A stretch of DNA of 64,000 nt from Roseomonas populi (GCF_024594815.1 NZ_JANJOU010000021.1:1-64000); one strand, 5' to 3'; shown: positions 34,266 through 45,032, counted from the first letter of the stretch. Numbers and translations are program-made. Notes: generated from the letters alone by a model not told the origin.

Positions 34266-34493
34266 TCAGGCGTGCTGACCGCCGCCGCCCGTGGCGCCGC
34301 TCCGCTCCAGCAGGTCCTGCGCGGAATTGGCTGAATTGTCGGCCAGCGGGGTGCGGCTATTGGCCTGCTGGACCCAGGGGCCGGAGGCCGTGGCGCCCTC
34401 GGGCACGCGGTCCTGGTCGGCGAAGGCGGGGGCAGAGGCCAGCGCGCCGCCGATCAGGGCGGCGGCGAGGGCGAAGTTGCGGATGGTGGACAT
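34266..34493 (-). CDS. Small secreted hypothetical protein between chvI and chvG
   Basis: A 75-residue protein with a clean signal peptide (MSTIRNFALAAALIGGALASAPAFA) and a mature part of about 50 polar residues (DQDRVPEGATASGPWVQQ...). No cysteine and no recognised family. AAGG precedes the ATG at 34493. It lies 126 bases after chvI and is closed by a strong terminator. Its place inside the chvI-chvG locus suggests it could be a target or accessory of that system; this is not shown. Confidence 0.65.
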   Translation of the reverse strand: MSTIRNFALAAALIGGALASAPAFADQDRVPEGATASGPWVQQANSRTPLADNSANSAQDLLERSGATGGGGQHA

Positions 34494-34619
34494 CAGATCA
34501 TGCCTTGAGTGGTAGGCGGCGGCACCATGTCGTCGTCTGTTGGCCCGGATATGTGCCCACGCGCCGCCGAACTCCACTCGAAGCTGTGGATGCCAGCTAT
34601 CCACCCAGCGAATGGATCC

Positions 34620-35321
34620 TCACGCTTCCTTGTAGCGGTAACCGATCCCGTACAGCGTCTCGATCTGCCCGAAGGCGTCGTCCACGGCCCGGAACTTCTT
34701 CCGCACGCGCTTGACGTGGCTGTCGATCGTGCGGTCGTCCACGTAGATGTTCTCGCCATAGGCGGCGTCGATGAGCTGGTCGCGGTTCTTCACCATGCCC
34801 GGGCGCACGGCCAGGGCCTTCACCAGCAGGAACTCGGTCACGGTCAGCTGCACCGGCTTTCCCTTCCAGGTGCAGGTGTGCTTCGTCTCATCCAGCACCA
34901 GGTCGCCGCGGGCGATCACGCCGCCCTGGGGCGTGCCGCTGCCCTCGGCCCGGCTCGCCTCGTTCCGGCGCAGCAGGGTGCGGATGCGCTCCAGCAGCAG
35001 GCGCTGGGAGAAGGGCTTGGTGATGTAGTCGTCAGCCCCCAGGCGCAGGCCCATCAGCTCGTCCAGCTCGTCGTCCTTGCTGGTCAGGAAGATCACGGGC
35101 ATCCCGCTGCGCTGGCGCAGGCGCTGCAGCAGCTCCATCCCGTCCATGCGGGGCATCTTGATGTCCAGCACGGCGAGATCCACGGGACGGGCCATCAGGC
35201 CCTGCAGCGCGCTCTCCCCGTCCGTGTAGGTGCGGACCGTGAATCCCTCCTGCTCCAGCGTCATGGAGACGGAGGTGAGGATGTTGCGGTCATCATCGAC
35301 GAGGGCGATGGTGTGGGGCAT
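34620..35321 (-). CDS. chvI: OmpR-type response regulator, ChvI-like
   Basis: A 233-residue response regulator. The receiver domain has VDDDRNI, phospho-acceptor Asp53 ([13 protein letters not shown]) and KPFSQRLL. The winged-helix DNA-binding domain includes [52 protein letters not shown] in parts typical of ChvI. It is divergent, across a PNPOx-like gene, from pckA, a neighbourhood known in other alphaproteobacteria. Partner kinase: chvG at 32446-34131. Confidence 0.92.
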   Translation of the reverse strand: MPHTIALVDDDRNILTSVSMTLEQEGFTVRTYTDGESALQGLMARPVDLAVLDIKMPRMDGMELLQRLRQRSGMPVIFLTSKDDELDELMGLRLGADDYITKPFSQRLLLERIRTLLRRNEASRAEGSGTPQGGVIARGDLVLDETKHTCTWKGKPVQLTVTEFLLVKALAVRPGMVKNRDQLIDAAYGENIYVDDRTIDSHVKRVRKKFRAVDDAFGQIETLYGIGYRYKEA

Positions 35322-35406
35322 CGGGCGTCCCTGAAGGCCTGGTCGCGGCGGCGACGCGGGATGGTGTGGCAGCCGATTGTGGCCGCGAGATGGAGCGGAG
35401 TTTGCC

Positions 35407-35898
35407 ATGTCAGGGGAAGAACCGGGAGAGGCGGGGGGCGCGGCAACCGACCCGGCCGTGGAGGCGCGCCGGCTGATGCGCCGGGCCGATTCCGCCACCC
35501 TGGCCACGGTGGGGGAGGGCGGGCAGCCCTTCGCATCCCTCGTCACCCCTGCCGTCGCGCCGGACGGGGCCGTGCTGCTCTTCCTCTCCGCCCTGTCGGA
35601 GCACACGCGCCAGCTCCGGGGCGACGGGCGCTGCGCCCTGCTGTTCCAGGGCGCCGCGGAAGGCCCGAACCCGCAGACCACGCCGCGCGTGAGCGTGACA
35701 GGGCTGGCCGAGACGGTGGACGACCCCGAGCTGAAGGCGTGCTGGCTGGCCCGCCACCCCTATGCCGAACCCTATGCCGGCTTCGCGGATTTCAGCCTCT
35801 GGCGGGTGGCACCCGGAGGCGCGCTGCTGGTGCTGGGCTTCGGCCGGGCACACCGCCTGCGCGCGGCGGCGCTGCGGCCGGAGCCGGGGGAGGCGTAG
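35407..35898 (+). CDS. Pyridoxamine 5'-phosphate oxidase-fold protein, HugZ-like
   Basis: A 163-residue split-barrel flavin/haem-binding family protein. The N-terminal helix [52 protein letters not shown] is typical of the HugZ/YhjK-type group, followed by [10 protein letters not shown] and [22 protein letters not shown]. It lacks the C-terminal DUF2470 domain of full HugZ. The ATG at 35407 is used. Divergent from chvI with 85 bases between. Cofactor and role unproven. Confidence 0.82.
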   Translation: MSGEEPGEAGGAATDPAVEARRLMRRADSATLATVGEGGQPFASLVTPAVAPDGAVLLFLSALSEHTRQLRGDGRCALLFQGAAEGPNPQTTPRVSVTGLAETVDDPELKACWLARHPYAEPYAGFADFSLWRVAPGGALLVLGFGRAHRLRAAALRPEPGEA

Positions 35899-36068
35899 CC
35901 TCGTCTCACGATCGCGTCATGCTGCGCTTGCTAAGTAACTGTCCGGTTATTTTTCGATGTGAGCGTATCCGGCCTTAATTTTGCGCCGAAGCTGGGCGAT
36001 TATGTCGTTGTTCCACGCGACTCCCTGGCGAAGGGGGGGTCGAGCCATCCAGAGGCATGTACTTAGCA
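35899..36068 (+). promoter_or_regulatory. pckA upstream region, relatively AT-rich
   Basis: The 170 bases before pckA are clearly lower in GC than their surroundings, especially 35931-35985. TTAATT (about 35972) and GATTAT (about 35995) stand 17 bases apart and may form a weak promoter. A palindrome or ChvI site could not be identified with confidence. Confidence 0.4.
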
Positions 36069-37673
<1,605 letters not shown>

Positions 37674-37680
37674 TGCGACC

Positions 37681-37706
37681 GGGGGAGGGCCACGCGGCCC
37701 TCCCCC
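37681..37706 (+). terminator. GC-rich hairpin after pckA
   Basis: An 11-bp stem, GGGGGAGGGCC (37681-37691) with GGCCCTCCCCC (37696-37706), and loop ACGC begins eight bases after the pckA stop. No U-run follows, so it may stabilise the 3' end or aid termination. Confidence 0.55.
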
Positions 37707-37752
37707 AACGCCTCCCCTGGGTCGCGGGCCCCGGTGAGGCTATATCTCCCCC

Positions 37753-38439
37753 ATGTCCCGCGCCCTCATCCTCGACACCGAGACCACCGGCCTAGACCCC
37801 GCCACCGGCGACCGCGTGCTGGAAGTGGCGGCGATCGAGGTGGTCAACCTCATGCCCACCGGGCGGCACTTCCATAAGCTGATCAACCCCGAGCGCGACG
37901 TGCCGCCCGAGGCCACGAAGGTCCACGGCTTCACCGCCTCCATGCTGGCGGACAAGCCCCTTTTCGCCGCGATCCTGCCCGAACTCCTCGAGTTCCTGCG
38001 GGACGATCCCGTGATCGCCCACAACGCGCCCTTCGACTTCAAATTCCTCGATTACGAGTTCGACCGCTGCGACACGCCGCGCATCCCGCGCAGCCGCATG
38101 GTGGACACGCTGGAGATGGCGAAGAAGCGCTTCCCCGGCCTGCCCAACTCGCTGGACGCCCTCTGCCGCCGCTTCGGCATCGACCTCTCGGCCCGCACCA
38201 CCCACAACGCCCTGCTGGACGTGCAACTCCTCGGCCAAGTCTACCTGGAACTCATGGGCGGCAAGCAGCCCGGCCTGGAGCTCGCCACCACCCTCGGCGG
38301 CTCCCGCACCAGCCTCGCTACCACCGCGGGCCCCGTCGCCCGCACGCCCCGGCCCATCGTAAACACGCCGGAGGAACTGGAACGCCACGCGGCCTTCGTC
38401 GGGAAGCTGAAGGAACCGGTCTGGGCTAGCCTGGGGTGA
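37753..38439 (+). CDS. dnaQ: DnaQ-like 3'-5' exonuclease (DNA polymerase III epsilon-type)
   Basis: A 228-residue DEDDh exonuclease. The catalytic motif I DTETTGLD starts at Asp8, motif II is HNAPFDFKFLDYEF, and motif III carries His and Asp in RTTHNALLDVQLL. The C-terminal 50 residues (RTPRPIVNTPEELERHAAFVGKL) fit the polymerase-binding tail of proteobacterial epsilon subunits. It proofreads for replicative DNA polymerase III. Start ATG at 37753. Its stop is 13 bases before repeat copy E. Confidence 0.92.
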   Translation: MSRALILDTETTGLDPATGDRVLEVAAIEVVNLMPTGRHFHKLINPERDVPPEATKVHGFTASMLADKPLFAAILPELLEFLRDDPVIAHNAPFDFKFLDYEFDRCDTPRIPRSRMVDTLEMAKKRFPGLPNSLDALCRRFGIDLSARTTHNALLDVQLLGQVYLELMGGKQPGLELATTLGGSRTSLATTAGPVARTPRPIVNTPEELERHAAFVGKLKEPVWASLG

Positions 38440-38451
38440 GGCGGTCTGTGG

Positions 38452-38687
38452 CCAGGGAGAGGAAGAAGGAATTCTTCCTCTCCCCGGACCCCTCTCCATC
38501 ATCTTCTTTTTCGAATTGGAATCACGGGGCTGACGGTGCGCCTCGGGTCATGGACCCGAGGCGACTGCAAGGGCAGGAAGAAGCCCCTCCATACCGAGAC
38601 CCCGTGTCAGGCCGGCGCGGCGGCAGCCAGACGGGAGGTCCAGGAACCTCAGGTTCCTGGCGGGGGTCCAGGGGGCGGAGCCCCCGG
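38452..38687 (+). repeat. Dispersed multi-hairpin element, copy E (type 1)
   Basis: Hairpin 1 (38452-38487) keeps a 12-bp core stem with a GGAA loop. Hairpin 2 pairs GCCTCGGGTC with GACCCGAGGC. Hairpin 3 pairs CCAGGAACC with GGTTCCTGG around TCA. Hairpin 4 (38668-38687) pairs G and C runs around GGA. It fills the space between the convergent dnaQ and SMP-30 stops. Confidence 0.87.
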
Positions 38688-38698
38688 GGCCGCACCGA

Positions 38699-39583
38699 TC
38701 AGAACCCAGCCACCTCCACGGTCGGCAGCCCTGGAACCGGCGCGGGGAGGGCGAGGAGTTTCCCGTCCGCCCGCCCCGCGCGCTCGTCTGGCGGCAAGTC
38801 CTTGTTGGCGGAAGTGACGAAGATCGTGCCGAGGTCCTCGCCCCCGAAGGCGGGCATCGTCGGCCAGCGCACGGGCAGGTCCACTCGGCGCTCCAGCCTG
38901 CCGTCCGGGTCGAAACGCAGCAGGCAGCCGGCACCGTAGATCGCGGACCAGTAGAAGCCGTCGCGGTCCACCGAGGCGCCGTCGGGGCCCTCGCCCTCCT
39001 CCACCCGCGCGAAAACCCTGGGATTGGACACGTCACCCGTGGCGGGGTCGTAGTCGTAGGCGCGGATGACGTGGGCGGGCGTGTCGGCGTGGTACATGGT
39101 CCGCCCGTCCGGGCTCCAGGCCAGGCCGTTGCTGGTGGCCACGGGATCGGTCAGCGTGGTCCAGCGGCCATCGCCGTATCGCCACAGAGGGGCGGCCTGG
39201 GGCGCATCGGACAGCTCGCCCGGCGGCAGCGGCTCGTACATCGCGCCGAGCAGGAATCGCCCGGCGGGGTCGCAGCGGCCGTCATTCAGCACGAAGCGCC
39301 GTGCATCGCAGGGCGCGGGGGCAAGGAAGTCCAGCGTGCCGGCCGAAAGGTCCAGGTGATGCAGTCCTGTGCGCAGGGGCAGCAGCACGCCACGGGCGGT
39401 GGGCGCGCAGGCGCCGATCAGGGCTGGCATCTCCCAGGCCTCGTCCCTGCCGGTCGTAGGGTCGAAGCGGTGCAGCGCAGGCGCTCGCGAGTCGATCCAG
39501 AGCAGGCGCCGGGTGCGGGTGCACCAGGCCGGGCTCTCGCCGTTCAGGGCGGCGTCCGCGGGCAGGATGGTGATCTCGGGCAT
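38699..39583 (-). CDS. SMP-30/gluconolactonase-family protein
   Basis: A 294-residue six-bladed beta-propeller lactonase. Divalent-metal ligands expected for the family are visible: Glu16 (NGESPAW), Asn in VLNDGRCDPAG and in TSNGLAWSPDG, and Asp in GPDGASVDRDG. It hydrolyses sugar lactones; it is cytoplasmic by lack of a signal peptide. It stands alone between repeat copy E and the AI-2E gene. Specific lactone unknown. Confidence 0.93.
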   Translation of the reverse strand: MPEITILPADAALNGESPAWCTRTRRLLWIDSRAPALHRFDPTTGRDEAWEMPALIGACAPTARGVLLPLRTGLHHLDLSAGTLDFLAPAPCDARRFVLNDGRCDPAGRFLLGAMYEPLPPGELSDAPQAAPLWRYGDGRWTTLTDPVATSNGLAWSPDGRTMYHADTPAHVIRAYDYDPATGDVSNPRVFARVEEGEGPDGASVDRDGFYWSAIYGAGCLLRFDPDGRLERRVDLPVRWPTMPAFGGEDLGTIFVTSANKDLPPDERAGRADGKLLALPAPVPGLPTVEVAGF

Positions 39584-39636
39584 GGCGGGGCAACGCCGCG
39601 GCCCGCCTCGGGGATGCGCCCGCTTCGATGCGCGGT

Positions 39637-41535
39637 TCAGGCGTCGCGGGGTCCGCCCAGGCAGACCAGCGCGTCCCGCAGGGACCGGGCCTCGCAGGCG
39701 CCGTCGCTCTCCTCCCGCAGGGCCGCGAGCACGGAGCTGTCGCGCTCCGCGCCCCAGACGCCGGCGACCAGCAGGGCCTCGGGGAAGCGCCGGCGCAGGC
39801 GGCGCATGGCGTAGCGGGCGCTGGCCGCGCCGCTGCCGCCATCCAGCGCGGAAAGCACGACAGCCCGCACGCCCTGGGGCGGTGGCGCGGCGTCGCGCAG
39901 GGCCTCCGTGGACAGGGTCTGGACGCCGTAGCCCGCCAGTTCCAGCACCTGGGCGAGCATGGCGGTGGCCTGTCCGTCCAGCCGGCCGCGCCCGGACACG
40001 CAGAGCACGCTGCCCCTTGCCTCCCAGCCAGGCGGGGCGGCGGGCGGCGGGGCTGCGGCGGGCTCGTCCCGCTCCACCGGGCCGTCCGTCACCAGCGCGG
40101 CCGGTTCCAGGTCCTCGTGCTCGGAGAGGTCGTCCAGCAGCCCGTCCACCCGCGCGCGCAGCGTGTCCAGCCGCGTCTTGTCCAAGGCCCCGCGAGTGGC
40201 ATCCCCCTGCGCGAGCGTCAGGCCGGGCAGGGCGACCGTGTCGTAGTAGGCGTGCAGCGGCAGGGTGCGGAGCTGCAGCTCCGCCTGTTCGGCCAGCCCA
40301 TCGCCGTCCCCGGCCAGCGCCCGCTGGTAGAAGGCCTCCGGCGGGGCCAGGGCGGCGCGGTCCCCCAGCAGCACGTCCAGGAATTCCAGCCGGTCCACGT
40401 GGCGGCCCAGAACCACCAGCCCGACCGTCAGCGGCGTGGCTAGCAGCAGCCCTACCGGTCCCCAGAGCCAGGCCCAGAAGGCCGTGGCCAGCAGCACCGC
40501 CACGGGGGAGAGGCCGGTGGAGTGGCCATAGACCAGCGGCTCGAAGACCTGCCCCATCACGGGCTCGAGCACGCCGAACAGGACGACGACCCAGATCAGC
40601 ATCGTCCAGCCGGGATCGACCGCGATGGCCAGCAGCACGGGAAACGCCGCCGCGATGAAGCCGCCGATGAAGGGGACGAAGCGCATCATCCCCGCGATCA
40701 CGCCCCAGAGGAGAGGGTTCGGGATGCCGATGGCCCAGAGCCCGACGGAGATCAGCACGCCGAAGCCCGCGTTCAGCGCGGTCTGCGCCAGGAAGTAGCG
40801 GGAGAGGCGGGAGGCGGCCTCGTTCAGAGCCGCCGTGGTGCGCTGCAGGTCGCGCGAGCCCATCAGCTTGATCAGCCGGTCCCGCAGGTCCTCCCGGTAG
40901 AGCAGCAGGAAGACGACGAAGACGATCACGATGCCCGTGGTGGCCACCGGGCCCAGCAGCGGCCCGACCACGCGCTGCATCACCACCAGGATGCCCGGCG
41001 TCGGCTCCCGCACCTCCACGGGCATGGGCGGCAGCCCGGCCTGGGGCGCGGCGGCGGGGGAGGAGGGGGCCTCCGCCCGCGGGGCCAGGTTGCGGCCGAG
41101 ATCCTGCATCATGCCGGTGACGCGGCCGATCAGCCCGTGGTCGCCCAGCAGCCCGTTCAGCTTCTGCATCACGGTGGCCTGGTAGAAGGGCAGCTCGTTC
41201 GCCAGGTCCGCCAGTTGCCGGCCCATCAGCACGCCGATGCCGGAGATGACGCCCACCGCCAGCAGCACGCCGGCCAGCTCCGCCGCCACCCGGGGCACGC
41301 CGAACTTGCGGAAGGCCCGCACCACCGGGGCCAGCACGAAGGCTAGCAGGACCGCTAGGGCCAGCGGCACCAGCAGCTCCCGCGTGAAGTAGAGCACGGC
41401 AACCAGGGCGATGCCGGCATAGAGCATCCCGGGCCCTGCCTCCGGCGCCCCCGCGGCTGCCACCCCGTTGGACAGGCTGGAGGCGACGAGGCCGGGGCGT
41501 TGCGGCGGGGCCGGGCGGAGGACGGGCTCGGACAT
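39637..41535 (-). CDS. AI-2E family transporter with C-terminal extra domain
   Basis: A 632-residue membrane protein. The N-terminal 370 residues show the eight-segment AI-2E/PerM layout: LVPLALAVLLAFVLAPVVRAFRKFGVPRVAAELAGVL, RDLQRTTAALNEAASRLSRYFLAQTALN and PNPLLWGVIAGMMRFVPFIGGF. The remaining 220 residues hold a Rossmann-like end domain (GSVLCVSGRGRLDGQATAMLAQVLELAGYGVQTL) suggestive of a cobalamin-binding-type fold without its DxHxxG motif. ATG at 41535 preferred. The exported substrate is unknown; AI-2 export is only a family name. Confidence 0.87.
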   Translation of the reverse strand: MSEPVLRPAPPQRPGLVASSLSNGVAAAGAPEAGPGMLYAGIALVAVLYFTRELLVPLALAVLLAFVLAPVVRAFRKFGVPRVAAELAGVLLAVGVISGIGVLMGRQLADLANELPFYQATVMQKLNGLLGDHGLIGRVTGMMQDLGRNLAPRAEAPSSPAAAPQAGLPPMPVEVREPTPGILVVMQRVVGPLLGPVATTGIVIVFVVFLLLYREDLRDRLIKLMGSRDLQRTTAALNEAASRLSRYFLAQTALNAGFGVLISVGLWAIGIPNPLLWGVIAGMMRFVPFIGGFIAAAFPVLLAIAVDPGWTMLIWVVVLFGVLEPVMGQVFEPLVYGHSTGLSPVAVLLATAFWAWLWGPVGLLLATPLTVGLVVLGRHVDRLEFLDVLLGDRAALAPPEAFYQRALAGDGDGLAEQAELQLRTLPLHAYYDTVALPGLTLAQGDATRGALDKTRLDTLRARVDGLLDDLSEHEDLEPAALVTDGPVERDEPAAAPPPAAPPGWEARGSVLCVSGRGRLDGQATAMLAQVLELAGYGVQTLSTEALRDAAPPPQGVRAVVLSALDGGSGAASARYAMRRLRRRFPEALLVAGVWGAERDSSVLAALREESDGACEARSLRDALVCLGGPRDA

Positions 41536-41668
41536 GGTCTCACTGCTGGAACTGGCCGGGGGGGAACGCCGCCCGTCGCACTTCGTCACAGGCGATGGTG
41601 GGGAAGGCCGGGCGCTGGCCGGATCGCGCTCCCGGGCCTATCTATCGGGCCAGGTTCCCCCAGGACGA

Positions 41669-41914
41669 ATGGCAGGACGACCCAGCCCGATGCGCGATCC
41701 CGAATACACCGGCTACGCCCCCAACCGCGTCCCCGGCCTGACGCCGGAGGAGGTGATCACCGTCACCGCCCGCAACATCCCCTGCGACGGGGGCGGCGGC
41801 ACGCTCGGCCATCCGCGGGTGTGGCTGCACATCGAGGGGGAGGAGATCACCTGCCCCTACTGTTCCCGCACCTACCACCTCGCGCCCGGCGCGGGGGATG
41901 ACGGCCACCACTGA
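41669..41914 (+). CDS. zf-CHCC zinc-finger domain protein
   Basis: An 81-residue protein. The core PCDGGGGTLGHPRVWLHIEGEEITCPYCSRTYHL gives the Cys-His-Cys-Cys zinc site typical of the small zf-CHCC family, related to the NDUFS6 subunit of complex I. Two starts are possible: ATG 41669 and ATG 41690 (MRDPEYTGYAP). A strong terminator follows. It is divergent from the AI-2E gene. Confidence 0.85.
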   Translation: MAGRPSPMRDPEYTGYAPNRVPGLTPEEVITVTARNIPCDGGGGTLGHPRVWLHIEGEEITCPYCSRTYHLAPGAGDDGHH

Positions 41915-41919
41915 GGTCC

Positions 41920-41953
41920 GGCCGGGCCCGCGCCCGGCCTCCTTCCTCTCTTT
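41920..41953 (+). terminator. Intrinsic terminator after the zinc-finger gene
   Basis: GGCCGGGC (41920-41927) pairs with GCCCGGCC (41932-41939) around CCGC and is followed by the pyrimidine/T-rich TCCTTCCTCTCTTT. Confidence 0.7.
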
Positions 41954-41995
41954 CAGGGCGGCCGGGCACCCGGCGCCGCCGATCCGGGGCATGGC

Positions 41996-44833
41996 ATGGC
42001 AGAGCGCGAGAACGTGGACGAGGCGGCGGACAAGACCCCCGCGGCTGATCCCGTGACGGACGAGGTGAACACGGACCGCCACCTGATCCTGGTGGACGGA
42101 TCCGGCTACATCTTCCGCGCCTTCCACGCCCTGCCGCCGATGACGAACCCGGCGGGCGTGCCCGTGAATGCCGTGTTCGGCTTCACCCAGATGCTGGCGA
42201 ACTTCCTGAGCAAGCACGCGGGCAGCCACATCGCCGTGGTGTTCGACGCCTCCCGCGCCACCTTCCGCAACGAGATCTACGATCAGTACAAGGCCCAGCG
42301 CCCGGAGGCGCCGGAGGAGCTGAAGCCCCAGTTCGGCCTGATCCGGGAGGCGACGGACGCCTTCTGCGTCGCCCGCGTGGAGCTGGACGGCTACGAGGCC
42401 GACGACCTGATCGCCGCCTACGCCACGAAGTTCGCGGCCGAGGGCGGGCAGGTGACGATCGTCTCCTCCGACAAGGATCTGATGCAGCTGGTGGACGACC
42501 GCGTCCGCATGCTGGACCCCATCAAGAACAAGCCCATCCACGCCGCCGAGGTGATGGAGAAGTTCGGCGTGATGCCGGACAAGGTGGTGGAGGTGCAGGC
42601 CCTGGCCGGCGATTCCACGGACAACGTGCCGGGCGTGCCGGGCATCGGCATTAAGACCGCCGCCGGGCTGATCGAGCAGTACGGGGACGTGGAGACCCTT
42701 CTCTCCCGCCTCTCCGAGATCAAGCAGCCCAAGCGCCGCCAGGCGCTGGAGGAGAACGCGGAGATGGCCCGCATCTCCCGCCGCCTCGTGGAGCTGGACC
42801 GCAACGCGCCCCTGCCCTGCCCGGTGGAGGAGCTGGCGACCCGCGCCCCGGAGCCGGGGAAGCTGATGGCCTTCCTGAAGCTGCACGGCTTCCGCAGCGT
42901 GCAGCACCGCCTGGGCCTGGACGCCACCGGCGAGGTGCCGAAATCCCGCCCCGCCGGCCCGGCGCCCGCCCCTGTCGCCCTCTCCCTGCCCGAGGAGGGC
43001 GCCGCCTTCGGCCCCTACGAGACCATCACCACGATCGATGCCCTGCGCGACTTCGCCGATGCCGCGCGCGCGGCGGGGGTGATGGCGCTGGACACGGAGA
43101 CGAGCAGCCTGGACGCGCTGAACGCCTCCCTCGTCGGCGTCTGCATGGCCCATGCGCCGGGCAAGGCCGCCTACCTGCCGCTGCAGCACGAGGGCGTGGA
43201 CATGCTCACCCCAGCGCCGGAGCAGGTGCCCTTCGACCAGGCGATGGCAGTGCTGCGGCCCCTGCTGGCGGACCCTTCCGTGCTGAAGGTGCTGCACAAC
43301 GCGAAGTACGACCTGGAGGTGCTGGGCCGCGACGTGAATGGCGGCCTCACGGTCTCGCCGGTCGATGACACCATGCTCATCTCCTACAGCATGGATGCCG
43401 GCCGCCACGGGCACGGGATGGACGAGCTCTCGCGCCGCCACCTCTCCCACCAGCCCATCACCTACGACGAGGTGACGGGCACGGGGCGCGCCCGCAAGCC
43501 CTTCGCCCAGGTCCCGCTGGACGAGGCGACGCGCTACGCCGCCGAGGACGCGGACGTCACGCTGCGCCTCTGGCACGCGCTGCACCCGAAGCTGCGCGAG
43601 GAGAAGGCGCTGGCCCTCTACGAGAACGTGGAGCGCCGCATGATCGCGGTGCTGCACGACATGGAGGTGGCGGGCGTGAAGGTGGACGGCCCCGCTCTGA
43701 AGCAGACCGGCGCCGAGTTCATCGAGCGCATGGCCGCGCTGGAGAAGGAGATCCACGAACTGGCGGGCGAGCCCTTCGCGGTCGGCTCGCCGAAGCAGCT
43801 CGGCGACATCCTCTTCGGCAAGATGGGGATGCAGGGCGGCAAGAAGGGCAAGTCCGGCGCCTATTCCACCGATGCCGCGACGCTGGAGGAGCTGGCCGCC
43901 AGCACCGGCCACGCGCTGCCGCGCAAGGTGCTGGACTGGCGCCAGCTCTCGAAGCTGAACTCCACCTACGTGGAGGGGCTGCAGGCCCAGCTGGCGCATG
44001 ACGGCCGCGTCCACACCGACTTCTCCATGGCCATCACCAGCACCGGCCGCCTTTCCTCCACCGAGCCGAACCTGCAGAACATCCCGATCCGCACGGAGGA
44101 GGGCGCGCGCATCCGCCGCGCCTTCGTGGCGGAGGATGGGCACCGGCTGCTGGCCGCCGACTACTCCCAGATCGAGCTGCGCCTGCTGGCCCACGTCGCC
44201 CAGGTGCCCTCGCTGCTGGAAGCCTTCGAGACCGGCCAGGACATCCACGCCCGCACGGCGGCGGACATCTTCCGCATCCCGCTGGACAAGGTGGACCGGG
44301 AGGCGCGGCGGCGTGCCAAGACGATCAACTTCGGCATCATCTACGGCATGTCCGCCTTCGGCCTCGCCGGCCGCCTGGGCATCGGCGCCGCGGAGGCGCG
44401 CGGCATCATCGACGCCTACTTCGCGCAATACCCCGGCATCCGCGACGCGATGGAGCGCTTCAAGGAGGACGCCCGCACCAACGGCTACGTCACCACCCCC
44501 TTCGGCCGGAAGCTGTGGATCCCGGAGATCGCCTCCAAGAACCAGGGCCTGCGCGGCAATGCGGAGCGCGCGGCGATCAACGCGCCCTTCCAGGGCGGTG
44601 CCGCCGAGATCATCAAGCGCGCCATGGTCCGCCTGCCCGCCGTGCTGAAGGCGGAACGCCTTGCCGCCCGCATGCTGCTGCAGGTGCATGACGAGCTGCT
44701 CTTCGAGGTGCCGGAGGCGGAGCTCGAGGCAACGACGCCCGTGGTGAAGAGCGTGATGGAGGGCGTGGCCACCCTCTCCGTACCGCTGGCGGTGGAGGTC
44801 GGCACGGGGCATTCCTGGGCGGAGGCGCATTAG
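41996..44833 (+). CDS. polA: DNA polymerase I
   Basis: A 945-residue polymerase with three domains. The 5'-3' exonuclease/FEN domain (about 28-310) has ILVDGSGYIFRAFHALPP, YEADDLIAAYA and GDSTDNVPGVPGIGIKTA. The 3'-5' proofreading domain (about 340-560) retains DTETSSLD, NAKYDLEVL and YAAEDADVTLRLW. The polymerase domain shows motif A DYSQIELRLLAH, motif B KTINFGIIYG and motif C HDELLFEV. It fills Okazaki-fragment and repair gaps. It starts after a terminator and is monocistronic. Confidence 0.97.
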   Translation: MAERENVDEAADKTPAADPVTDEVNTDRHLILVDGSGYIFRAFHALPPMTNPAGVPVNAVFGFTQMLANFLSKHAGSHIAVVFDASRATFRNEIYDQYKAQRPEAPEELKPQFGLIREATDAFCVARVELDGYEADDLIAAYATKFAAEGGQVTIVSSDKDLMQLVDDRVRMLDPIKNKPIHAAEVMEKFGVMPDKVVEVQALAGDSTDNVPGVPGIGIKTAAGLIEQYGDVETLLSRLSEIKQPKRRQALEENAEMARISRRLVELDRNAPLPCPVEELATRAPEPGKLMAFLKLHGFRSVQHRLGLDATGEVPKSRPAGPAPAPVALSLPEEGAAFGPYETITTIDALRDFADAARAAGVMALDTETSSLDALNASLVGVCMAHAPGKAAYLPLQHEGVDMLTPAPEQVPFDQAMAVLRPLLADPSVLKVLHNAKYDLEVLGRDVNGGLTVSPVDDTMLISYSMDAGRHGHGMDELSRRHLSHQPITYDEVTGTGRARKPFAQVPLDEATRYAAEDADVTLRLWHALHPKLREEKALALYENVERRMIAVLHDMEVAGVKVDGPALKQTGAEFIERMAALEKEIHELAGEPFAVGSPKQLGDILFGKMGMQGGKKGKSGAYSTDAATLEELAASTGHALPRKVLDWRQLSKLNSTYVEGLQAQLAHDGRVHTDFSMAITSTGRLSSTEPNLQNIPIRTEEGARIRRAFVAEDGHRLLAADYSQIELRLLAHVAQVPSLLEAFETGQDIHARTAADIFRIPLDKVDREARRRAKTINFGIIYGMSAFGLAGRLGIGAAEARGIIDAYFAQYPGIRDAMERFKEDARTNGYVTTPFGRKLWIPEIASKNQGLRGNAERAAINAPFQGGAAEIIKRAMVRLPAVLKAERLAARMLLQVHDELLFEVPEAELEATTPVVKSVMEGVATLSVPLAVEVGTGHSWAEAH

Positions 44834-45030
44834 CGCCGCCGCCGGCTTCGCCCCGCTCCTCTTCTCCGCCTCGATCCGGATCTGCGGCAGCCGGCCGGCC
44901 CCGTCCGGGATGCGGGCCACCTCGACATGGACGTTCAGCCCGAGCTTCGCGGTGTCCTCGATGGCCTTGTTCAGCGCGTCGGTGGTCGCGCGCTGATCAG
45001 GGCCGCAGCCCTGATTCCCGTGCCGGAGCG
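44834..45030 (-). pseudogene. Probable gene remnant between polA and the proteases
   Basis: Read on the minus strand (about 45012 down to 44840) this gap encodes a protein-like stretch, TTDALNKAIEDTAKLGLN then VHVEVARIPDGAGRLPQIRIEAEKR, with regular helix and strand patterns unlike the shadow frames nearby. It has no start codon with a ribosome site, begins in the protease 3' end and, without a stop, runs into the antisense of polA. It looks like the middle of a small gene that lost its ends. Family not recognised. Confidence 0.4.
44996..45015. terminator. Perfect hairpin in the polA-protease gap
   Basis: ATCAGGGC (44996-45003) pairs with GCCCTGAT (45008-45015) around CGCA. It is 18 bases beyond the protease stop on the minus strand. 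No U-run is present. Confidence 0.4.
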
Positions 45031-45032
45031 GT

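Noticed and set aside
39871-41346. Several long plus-strand frames opposite the AI-2E gene
   Set aside because: They contain no domain, are Pro/Arg/Gly-rich and follow the antisense of well-defined membrane segments.
41642-44920. A 1092-codon open frame antisense to polA
   Set aside because: polA is unmistakable on the plus strand. The antisense frame is an artefact of high third-position GC; its residues are His/Arg/Gly/Leu-rich without any domain.
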